Source of the DNA: Plotosus lineatus
Lineage: Eukaryota; Chordata; Actinopteri; Siluriformes; Plotosidae
Direction: 5' to 3'
DNA: 64,000 nucleotides
NCBI GenBank assembly: GCA_024760905.1
Contig: CM045732.1
Coordinates: 60,169,996-60,233,995, forward strand
The position numbers and the translations under genes are program-made. The notes under the pieces are model-generated. The model was not told the origin of the DNA. It saw nothing but the letters and a program-made list of their open reading frames with translations, and ran no database searches. Positions 36,101-48,100 of the stretch are shown here, piece by piece (position 1 is the first letter of the stretch; each line of letters opens with the position of its first letter).

Positions 36101-39100
36101 TGGACCGGCGCTTCTTGCTGACATTAATCTTCTGTTCAGTCTCATGGATTTTCTTTTGGGAACTGCGCTGGAAGAAGAGCAAAGAAAGTCAGATTGAAGA
36201 ATGGCTACAAAGCCATACTCTGTCTGAATATAAGCATTTCTTTGAAGGTCAGCATTGTTTCATTTTGGATGGCATTTGGTAGTATGTCAAATCTAATGTT
36301 ACCAAAGTTTTGTATTTATTTTCGCTGGTATGACATCGTACATTGTCATTAAATATAAGTCTAAGGAATACTGACATATCTTAATTGCACACCACAAATT
36401 AAATACCCATAATATGTAGTTTTGGTATCATTCCAGAAGGAAAAGTGTTTTTTTTTTTTTTTTTCTGGACGTGATTCACTTTGTATATGTGTGGATATTT
36501 GATTGTACAGATGTGCAATCTCTGGAAGAGTTGAGTCTGAGTGTGCTGACTCGTTTGGAGGAGGTGGTGAGGGAACAACGGCACTGGAGGGACATCGTGG
36601 AAGCCAACGTCCGTTTGCTCAGAGACTTTGCCTTTCAAGAGTGGCTGTGCTCCCAGAGTCTTGAGCACTATTATCACACGTAAGCTCAGTCATATGCACC
36701 ATTTATTTTAGAATTTATCCACACTGGTTTTATTGGTCTGATTATTTTATAAAACGTATATAGAAGTGCTTTTGTTTGTCTGTTTGTGTATGGGTTTTTT
36801 TGTTTGCTTGTTTGTTGTTGTTCTTTGCATCTTATTCCACTAGGGGGCAGTAGTGTCCATGCAGTGTGCTCCAGCTGAATGACATTGAGCTGTGGCAGCT
36901 GCAGTGAACAGCAGGTCATTGCAGCAGAGACTGTTCAAGTGTTGTTTCACTCTTCTCTCTCTGCAGTGCTGCTGCAGCATTCTCACACACACAGAATACA
37001 CAAATCAGTTTCTGTTTAAGCAATAGTTTCGCTTTGTAGTTATTTCAGCAGTGAGGAATGCAGTAGGAGTGATGCTTAGGAATTTCTACCTCTGGTTATT
37101 GTATTCCGTTTGAAGTTGTTATTTGTTGTGTTTAGATTGTGGTAAATGAAATTGTTTATTGGACTGTAGATGATGTCTCGCAAGCACTGAAAGGGTTCCA
37201 GTCATCATAGTCTGTTTTGGTATGCTTGTGGTTGAGCAATTCATATCTAGCTGGTGTTTCTGTTCTCGTTCCAGACGTATATTTTACAGTCTTTGAATTA
37301 TTTCTTATAAACAAACATTCTTATATTACTTGGATAATTTCTGAAACCAGTAATCTTCTGAATTCTCAAATCTGATTGGTCAGACGGTGTAGGCAAACCT
37401 GTATTATAATTCAAATTTGACAGTCATGCTAGCCACTCTCTTACCATTTGTTGTATTATTATTATTATTATTGTTTATTATTATGAAAATAATGAATCCC
37501 AGTGAGTAATGATTGTTTATCACTGCGGTAACTTGTACTTGAAGTTCATGATTAGATTAGATTTTTTTTTTAATTTGGGCTGTATTTTCTCATTTTTTTA
37601 GCTAAGGATGAAAATGCTTGTCATCAGTCCAGTGGTGAGTTAGAGTGCTGTAACCAGCAACCACAAAACAGCTAAACATTGCAACCGTACAGGCCAAACA
37701 ATCTCGTTGAAGCAAACCACTTGTTTTTACAACTGACAGACATGATGTTGTTATATTTATTTGAAATATACCTTCTGTGTCTGTTTATCTCAATAAGTTT
37801 AAAGAAAGGGTATGAAATGAATGCTTCTACAGTCAAGATTTACCATTCTCTTCCAGTTTCTGACGCAGTGTCCTATTTGGTTCGTGTGTTCATTTAGAGC
37901 AAGAAGTTAAAAAACACGGAGACTGTATGACATGGCATCCTCAGGAAGATAGTGTGAGGAGGGTATGTCATGCAGAATTAGACCTGAAGTACAGTACTCA
38001 GTTTTCAAACTCCATTGCTCTGGAATGTTGACCTGAAGTACTTAAAATCCTTCACCTTCGTTATCTCTGCTCCCTGTAACCTCACCGTTCCTCTTGGGTT
38101 CTTGTCGTTCACACACATGTATTCTGTCTTGCACATTTTAGATATGTATAACAACATTATGACTGTAAGTCTTGGATTACTTTGACTCGGTTGTTTTCCC
38201 CCATTGGGATACAAAGAATAACCAGATTTGCAGCGTCCAGCTGTAGTGTTCTCGCTCAATACGCCACTGAGCAGGACTGTGTTTTGTGAAAAATAGGGAA
38301 ATTCTTATCAGCTTTTGGTAAAATAGTGGGGCCGGTGGTGTGGTGGTTAGGGTGCTTCATTCATGATCAGGAGGTTGTATGTTCAAATCCCAGTTAGACC
38401 CCCACTGTGCTAAGACCCCCGAGCAAGGTCTTAACCACAAGTGTGTCTCTGTTCACCCACCAGTATAAATGGGTACCAGTAAAATATACTGGGAAGGTAA
38501 CCACATACCTGCCAACTAGTCCTGTTTTGCCGTAATGATTATGGTTTTCATTATCTCACTCGGGGTTACGGTTGTAGTAATAAAAAATACGATTTTTAAC
38601 ATCATACACATAGCAATTTTCCACGGATCCGCAGAATTATGTGGGTTTTCTCATATTGGTCATTTCTGTGAATTGTCTAAATCCGAGGAGAAAATTTTAA
38701 GCACGTGAAGGCTGAGTACTAAACAACTATTCAACGGCGCCCTTTCTTACTTGAAAGACCGGAAGTCCAGATAAGCCGCTCTTTTTTCCCCAAGCACAAA
38801 CAAGTGAATTTGCTTTACGTGCCTATCAGTGGAGCGCCTCACATATTGTAAGCCGCTCGTTGATTGGCTGTCTTAAGCTTAATGTAAAGTGTCTCGGCTC
38901 AGCTTCATGTAAAGTGACTTGGCTCAATGCAAATTTGCAGCGTGTTGTGTTTAAAATGGTGCGAACTTTAATGAAAGAAGAGGAATCCTGCGTGTCAGAA
39001 ATAGATAAGGATGTTAAGAATAAGTTTAAGTGGGAATGGCTAGAAAAGACTGTGAAATTTGAGTTGAAAATCGGCAGACTCCGAACGTATCGGAACCTTT

Positions 39101-42100
39101 GGCGAGTTTCATAAAGAAAGTCGCCGGCAAGGTCTTGTGTGTTTTTTTTCAATGACCTGATAAATTAAATTATGGCTCTTTCGGATGTATTGCACTTATT
39201 GCCGGCATACAAGCACACTGAGAGGTACATTAATTACTTAATATTTATTTTGTTTAGATTACGTGAAATCCCATTGAAATGTAACTTCATAAAAGTAATC
39301 TGTATTGGTACAATCATTGTGTGATAAACTTGCTCGCATTGTTGATAATATCAGTTTAATATGTATGGGAATTTTCATTTTATTCTTTTTTTTTTTTTTT
39401 TAATTTGCAGCCAAACGTAAGTAATTCGTGTTAAAGTTGAAAATACGCAATACATTGGTGATGGTTGTCATATAAATTAATACACTGTTGTTGTTATTTA
39501 CCTGAGTAGTATCTCAGCATTAATTAGTAACTAGCGGGCTGGTTAGTTGAAAATGTTTCATAAATTTATAAAGTGGTTTACATTAAATATTTGTGTATTT
39601 TTTTCATCTTCCATTTATACAACACAAAATATTGAGCCATGGTTGACCTATTTCTCAATTATGTGTATATATTATATTGCAAATAAATATGTTTACATAT
39701 AATTATATTCCAAGTAGTCCATGCTGGATGATATGTTGCCCAACTGTAGATACCAGACAGGCTCCGCCCTGGAACCCGCCCCCCTGGACCTCAGCTAGCT
39801 ACTAGGCTTTTCAGGTTTCAAAGGTTGGCAAGTATGTAACCTGCGATGGACCAGCATCCCATCCAGGAGGGGTTGTACTCCAAGTCGCTTCATGCTACAG
39901 AAACCGGGGATAAGCCCCGGTCCGATGAGCCACCATGGCTCAGGTATAAAAAGCCCAACAGACTTTACCTTTTTATGGTAAAATAGGTCCCATATTAAAT
40001 CTTCTTATTCTTCTCCTTTCGGCTTGTCCCTTCAGGGGTCGCCACAGCGAATCATCTGCCTCCATCTCACCCTATTCTTTGCATCTTCTTCTCTTACATC
40101 AACTACCTTCATGTCCTCCTTCACCACATCCATGAATTATCTCCTTGGTCTTCCTCTAGGCCTTCTGCCTGGTAGTTCCAACCTCAGCATCCTACTATCA
40201 ATATACTCACTATCCCTCCTCTGTATATGTCCAAACCATCTCAGTCTAGCCTCTCTGATTTTGTCTCCAAAACGTCTTACATGTGCTGTCCCTCTGATGT
40301 GCTCATTCCTAATCCTATCCATCCTCGTTACTCCCAAAGAGAACCTCAACATTTTCATCTCCGCTACCTCCAGCTCTGCCTCCTGTCTTTTCCCCAGGGC
40401 CACTGTTTCTAAACCATACAACATCGCTGGCCTCAACACCGTCTTGTATACTTTTCCTTTCATTCTTGCCGATACCTTCCTATCACACTGGACACTTTTC
40501 TCCAACCATTCCAACCTGCATTCACACGCTTCTTCTTCTCTTTTCCACACTCTCCACTGCTCTGGATTGTTGAGCCTAAGTATTTAAAATCCTCCACCTT
40601 CCTTATCTCTGCTCCTTGTAACCTCACCGTTCCTCTTGGGTCCTTGTCATTCATACACATGTATTCTGTCTTACTGAGGCTAATCTTCATTCCCCTCCTT
40701 TCCAGGTCATACCTCCACCTCTCTAGATTTTCCTGCACTTGTTCTCTGCTCTCACTACAGATCAAAATGTCATCTGCAAACATCATAATCCATGGGGAAT
40801 CTTGTCTAACCTCGTCTGTCAGCCTGTCCATCACCATAGCAAACAAGAAGGGGCTCAGAGCTGACCCTTGATGCAGTCCTACCTCCACCTTGAACTCTTC
40901 TGTCACACCGACAGCACAGCTCACCACTGTCTTACATCTCTTATGCATGTCCTGCAGCACTCTAACATACTTCTCGGCCACTCCAGACATATATAAATTT
41001 CCCTTTATATATATATATATATATATATAATATAAATTTCCCTTTATATGTACCTTACCATGTACCCTGGACTGTCCCGGAACAAGCGAAAAAAAGATGA
41101 CAATACACCTCAAAATGTAATATTCAAAACATACTGTATACAACTGTAAAAGGAATTTAAACTCGGGATGCATGACAACACCATGTGTTATATTTGTAGT
41201 GTGCAGGGTGCTATGCTAATCATCCTTGCCTGCTCCAGTCTTTCCTGTTTGTTCAGTGTACAGTTCTGTTCAAAATATGCGACCTATGATGGAACTTGAC
41301 TCATCACTACTACTAACAATTCTGGGCTACACCGGCGTGAGCTGTTTATTATTTCTGGCTTTTTTTTTGGAGGTTCTGCTGCTAAATCAAGACAAGGAAG
41401 TAACCAAGGGCAAACTAAACTGATTGGAATTGATCCAGTGAGTACATCATGTAGTACCAGTGGGGGTGTTGTTTAGTATTATGTTGATTGTGGTGTGAAG
41501 GATTTGGAGTGGGGTGATGTTGATAGCACTGAATTGAAACACAGCCAATCAGGGAATACATAAGTTGATGAGGTTATTCATTAAAATGCTAAAGTTGTGC
41601 TGAGCAGGCAGGTGAAAACATCACTACAATGGTTTATTATGGTATAATGGTTATTTGTTGTTTGTTAGCCAAATTTAGGGAAAAACAAACCCTCTGTCTT
41701 GTCACTGAAACAGAGAATGTTTGTGTTTTGTGTCCGATGTGGTATATGTTTTTTCACATATCAGTAACTACAGATAATCAGGGGAAGTTACGGTGTATAA
41801 TGTGATGATTGGTTGCGGTTTTCAAAAGACTTGACTGAAATGCATTTTCATCTAATTTTTCATTTCATAAAATTTATATCTTTAATATATGTCATCCTTT
41901 TCTCTATCTGCCTTTTATTCAACAGACACATAGGCTGAATTTTGAAACCCCCTAGTTCTTGACTCTGATGAAATTATGTTTCTGTAACTTCTGGTTCTTT
42001 CCGTAATGTGAACACGGACTGCAGAGAAAACCAATTTGCGATGAAATTCACTCCTGCTACACAGTTCTGTGCAGAAGGTTTTGGTGCATGCAAAATAATT

Positions 42101-45100
42101 TTATAAACCAAAGATGCCTTATATGTACATATGAATAACTCAATTGATGTTTCTACATATGTTCTATAAAGCACAGTCTGTCTGTCTGTCTTCCTTTCGG
42201 CTTTTTCCCTTTTACTCAGGAGTCGCCACAGCGAATCATCTGATTCGCACGTTTGATTTGGCAGAGGTTTTTTTTTTACGTCGGATGCCCTTCCTGACAC
42301 AACCCTTTTAGCAAGGGACAGAAACACGCTGACGACTTTGCAGCCTACTCTTTACGAAAGTCAGCAATGGTTCTTTTACATGCCTCACACCATAGACAGT
42401 GAGAGACATGGCCCGCCTTTGATAACCCAGTTAGCTGCACTGGGGGGGACAGTGACAACCTTGTAGAGAGTGGGACTCGAACCCCCAACCTTTGGATCAG
42501 CGATCCAGCGCCCTATACCACTAGACCACCACTGCCCGTTCTATAAAGCACAGTAAATGGTAATAAATGAACCAAATTTTTTGCCCCAACATATTTACTA
42601 GACCTAGAACTAGTACTAGACCTTAATTAAGTACTAGAGCATAACAGCCCTTGATTTGCCATTGTGGGAGATCTTGATGAACTTGGAAACATGATTCCTT
42701 GAAATCCCACCTATTGCATGAACCCTAGGTAAAGTAAAAAGGTTAAGTCCATTGGGCTTTTTACACCCGAGCCATAGTGGTGCTTATCCCCGGTTTCCAT
42801 AGCGTGAAGCGACGAGGAGTACAATTCCTGGATAGGGCGCTCGTCCATCGCAGGTTACCTTCCCAGTATATTTTTACTGGTACCCATTTATACTGCTGGG
42901 TGAACAAAGGCACACTTGTGGTTAAGACCTTGCCCAGGAGTCTTAGCACAGTGGGGGTCTCACTGGGATTTGAACACACAACCTCCCGATCATGAGTGTA
43001 GCACCCTAACCGCTACGCCACCAGCCCTACTTGGCATGAAACCTGCCCTCCTTTTATACTCTCGTGGTTGGGAGTCCATGAGAGCTAGTTGGTCGAGCTC
43101 TCACTGGAGGGAGGTGTGGCATACTCTCACTTCCCTGTCACTCACAGTGATCGACAGCATATCATGAATGTCTGTGAGCTCAAGCCTATGATGGGTGGAT
43201 AGCGCTTTCCCTTTTAGTGTCTTAGACCCCCCCAATACTCATGTGCTGCAGATGAAAAAAGAGGCAGGTAGCTACAGGCATTGCATGTCACAGATGGGGC
43301 GTGTGCATGCTTTTGCAACCCCCTCCCCCCAACCCCAGCACAGATGTGATCATGTGATAGGGAAGGCAGTAACTGATGGGTGGGAATTAGATACGGTCAA
43401 ATTATGGAGAAAATGGGAGGAAAATTCTTAGCATCAGTGATATAGCTGTACTGCCCTGTATACTTTCAACATTATGGAGCTGAAGAGTACAGGAAGCCCA
43501 CTGGGGCGGAGAGTTTGTTGGAGAACTCCCAGTTTAACAAAACATGCACAAATGTTTAAATCTGTACCAGAAGATATTGAACTAATACAAATATGACATT
43601 GTTTAAATGGAGATGATTGATAATAATCACGTCTCTCATTACTCTGTCATACACTGAAATCATGCTAATGTTTGATTATAGGCAACATTAAGTGTCATTA
43701 CAAGTACATAAATGTGATGTTTACTCACTGACCGCTTTATTAGAAACACCTGTGCGCCAGTTATGTGGCAGCAGCACAATGCAAACAAATCATGCAGATA
43801 CAGATCAAGCGTTCCAGTTCATTTTCACATCAGACATTACTAATAAGGAAAAATGTGAACTCAGTAACTTTGACCATGGCATGATTGCCAGTGCCAGATG
43901 GACTGATTTGAGTATTTTACCTCAACTACTGGTCTGCTGGGATTTTCAATTTTGCACTCTTTCCCTCATGTTCCTTCATAGTCTGAAGACACTGGGATGC
44001 ACTAATCTGGATGACCTAGCCGAGTTCGACAGCCAACTTCAGCTCTCTCTGGCAGCTTGGGGCTATTACTACGAGGACTACATCAAGCTGTCCACAGGTG
44101 TAAAGGTCCTCCAAGCGTCCCGGGGTAGCCGAGACCAGGACTACGAGGTTCAGCTGGTGCATAGCCTTGCTGAGAGGCGCCTGAATGAGAAGTGGTCCAT
44201 CGGTGAGTTTGGTGGCTTTAAGAAGACTTGTTAGCTATATGTAGTTCTGCCGTAATTACATAGATATCTTTATGTGACAAAGCTATGTAAGTTATGTAGG
44301 CTCACCACACACTGACACATTAAATGCGTGTGCATTTGTTGTCCTTATCTTAGTGCTCACACTCTCAGCTACTCACACCCATTTAAGGGAGATGGTGGTT
44401 TCTTTTCTGCTTTGTTTTTAAAGTACAGCTGAGCCTCAACAGAATATAAATGTGACTTCGGTTTTCTTTTTGAACCCAAGGAGCACCAATAAACTAAAGT
44501 CATATGATTTTAGGTGAAATAAGGCCAATGTCATTCATTGTCTATTTTCAGCTTTGGTTCTTGCTCTTCCTGTTCTATTACGCCAATGTTCTTGCACAGT
44601 AACGCAAGCTTACAGCTTCTGCATGTTTTCCTCTTTCAGCTGGAGCGCTGATATTCGGCTGTACTGTTGCCCTGTGCTTTCTGATAAGGGACCTCATGTT
44701 TTACGTGATTGGTGAGTTTCGTTTGAAAGCAACATTTCGGAAAAGAATTTACAAAACAATATGAATTGTAGCATTCTTGCCACTTTAATAATAGATACCT
44801 ACTTGTGTTGCTGTGATCTTGAAGTCCAATGTTAATTCATGAACATTTATCTGTTCGCTTTTTTTTTTTTTTTTTACTTACTGTACAGTCACTTAAAATT
44901 TTATTCCTCATTCTCTTCCCTATTTTAGGTGGAATAACTGTTTCCATCATTGCATTCGTCTTTACCATCAAGTTCCTATGTGAGCTCGCAGCACGTGTGG
45001 TCAGTTTCCTGCAGAATGAGGACCCTGGGCCTCGTGGCGACCGCAGCATTTACGACTATGTGCGGGGGAACTACTTGAACCCGCGCTCCTGCAAAGTCGC

Positions 45101-48100
45101 CTGGGACTGGAAGGAGCCACAGGAAGTGGGTCAGACCATGAGCTTCCGTGTGCAGGTATCATTGCCACTGCTACGTGTTACTATCTTCATGTTAAAAATG
45201 AACAGACTGTGGCGGTTGATACTTCTTATTAAACGTAAGCGTAAATACAGTGATACCTCAGCTAACGAATTTAATCTGTTCCGAGGGTTAGCTCGTGAGC
45301 CAAAAAGTTTGTTAGATGAAACAATTATTCCTATAAGAAATAACAGAAAACCAATTAATCCATTCCACCCCCCTCCCAAACTTATATAACCCGCCACAAA
45401 CACATATATTTGACCTAATATATTAAAGATAAACATGTAAAACAATAAATATTTCATAATAATACTACATGTACATTAACATTAATAAGTAATAATAAAT
45501 TATAAGAAAACAAAAGTAAACATTAAGTCAACTCACCTTTGCGATCCTCGACTGCGGCGAAGATGTCACGTGGGCAGGCAGAAGGTGGTGCGTAACAGAG
45601 GAGAAGGAGAACTTTGTGCTTGTGCACGCTACAAATGCCAGCGAGGAAAGGCTCATTGTGAACTCACACAAGGCAAGTGCTTCTCAAATAGTGGGGCTAT
45701 GGGGATGCCAGGGGAAGCACGTATGACCCTGGGGAACATGCTTTTTTGCCATACTGTACTAGAATTGAGTGTAATTGCGCATCCTCTCCAGTAGTTGGCA
45801 GTGGCGCTCTCAATGTTGCGCTATGGTGTAGGGGGAAAAAGCACCGAGCAAATGATATGAAGTGCAGTAAACACTATATATAGTCGTTTGCGGGAACTCA
45901 TAAAGTGAATTTTTGCGCATTGGATGGAGCAGATTTTTGGTGGCTTCAAAGCTTGTATCATGAAAAAATCATTTTCAGGAACACTCATTAGACAAGTATC
46001 CCCTCATACCAGACACATTTCATTATGATATGAAGGCTGATTAAACAAACAGTCATTTATTTATGAGTTGCATAAGTATTCACCCCTGGGCCAGTACTTG
46101 TGCAGCTGAATTACAGCTGAAAGCCCTAACAATTTGGGAAAATGCTCAAGATATGGCAGATTGGATGGAGACTGTTTGGTGAAGAGATATGACAGATGAT
46201 GCTGAAAACAGATCAGTGGACAAAAATTTATTAAGAATGAAAAATATCACTCATGAGACTTATGGGGGAGGGGAGTAGAAATGGGGAAATAGACGTATTG
46301 TACATAATTTATCTTATATGCAAACATGAGTAATTTGCTGAAAGGCTAAATCCTTCCTTGAAATACAAAGAGATTGGAAGTAGTAAGAGCATTTTGTGCT
46401 TTCTTGTTTCGTAAAAAAAAAAAATGAAACTATGCATCTGTAAGTTTGTAAATAAATTTGAGATCTGGAAAAAAAGAACAATTACATATTTCCCCGCATA
46501 TAATTCAGCTGTTGAAGAGAAAAGACAAACAATACTGTTTATATTATGAGCGCTGAGATTAGTGAAACAGTCTCTTCATGATTACCGTAGCAGATCTATG
46601 CGATACAAATACCGTATTTTTTCGGACCATAAGGCACACTTAAGATCCTTTAATCTTCAAAAAAATTGACGGTGCGCCTTATCCAGTGCACCTTATGTAT
46701 GGATGAAGCCACACGACTCCATCTCACTGATACCGTCAAAACCCAAGTGAAGCAAGCTAACGCGGAGCTTACCTTCATTCCGATGGATTAACCAAAGAAC
46801 TCCAACTGCGAGATATTAGTGTCAACAGGTCGTAAGTTGGAGGAATCCGGGCTTTATTTTCAACTCATGCAACCCATGCACGTCGTTTCAAACGTAAGCC
46901 ATTATCATTAACACTAAAGTAAATACACTCGCTATCCGCGTTACGACCTAGATCAGTTCTGACCAACCAGTCGTAAGTCGGATATTTAACACAACAAAAC
47001 CAAAACCACCCAGCACTCGCTATGAATTCATGTGATGTGCATTCTTCACCTGCACGTTCTTTCAACATGCGAAATAAACTTGTAGCCTTACGATTTGGAA
47101 TCCTGGAGTTGTATTTACCGAATATTATGTTGCACATTATAACTAATATATAATATGTACTGTTTAAAGTTTTATGCTTTGAAATATTGCCTAATTATAT
47201 ATAAACTTATACCAGTACCTAAATTTGGCAAGAGTTAATTTTTTTCATAGGTGGACACATGTCGACTCATTTGGATCTAATTAAGTGACAGATAGAGATA
47301 TTTCAATTCTGTTTTCTTTTTTCAGGTCCTCTTACATTGAGCAACAATCCTGCTATCACAAAATCATTATAAAAAATGGCATATATATATATGTATGTAT
47401 GTTGGTTATGCAGAAAAATGGCTGACATTTCAGGGTTTAGTATGGGGCACAGCAAGGGTTAAATACAGCTTAGCATCTAATCAGAGTAATATAAACAGTG
47501 TGTGCAGTTAGACGCAGTTATGTACAGATAAAGGCGGTGTGAAACGGAGGAAATAGTCATGTACCGATTACGTATATACAAATAAGATATGGGCAGTGTA
47601 AAGGTGAGAATAAATACTGCATTAATTTACAGAGGTGCAATATTTATACATTATTCTGTGTCATTTATTCTAGCTCTTCTATAAGAATGGCCAGCCATTT
47701 CCAGCTCACAGGCCTGTGGGTTTGCGAGTGAACATCACTCACATAGAACTGGCCCTGGACATTCCTGTCTCCCAGGAGGTCCTTCAGGAGCCTGAATCCA
47801 ACGTGGTGAAAGTGACCTTCACTGTGCGCAAGGCGGGCCGCTATGAGGTGGCTGTTAAACTCGGGGGGCTCAATGTGGCATACAGTCCCTATTATAAGAT
47901 CTTTCAACCAGGTAAAGTGAGCATGGTACTACATAGTAGAAGTAAGCGCGGCATGCTGGTTTTGCTTTGATGAAGCTTCCTCTCTGCTCAAAGCATTATG
48001 TAATAGAGCTAGCATTCATTTTTCTCATTTTAGTCAAGTGTTTGTATGCTTTCCACAGGGTTTCAAGGACTTTCTTCATGTTAGTCACCCTTTGTTTATG

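Noticed and set aside
40024..40587. 187-codon + strand frame
   Set aside because: It is the reverse-strand shadow of the RTE reverse transcriptase.
43692..43981. Upstream extension of the open frame into arel1 exon 43982
   Set aside because: The sequence before 43982 is a Tc1 remnant and an intron end with an AG acceptor; the open frame there is chance.
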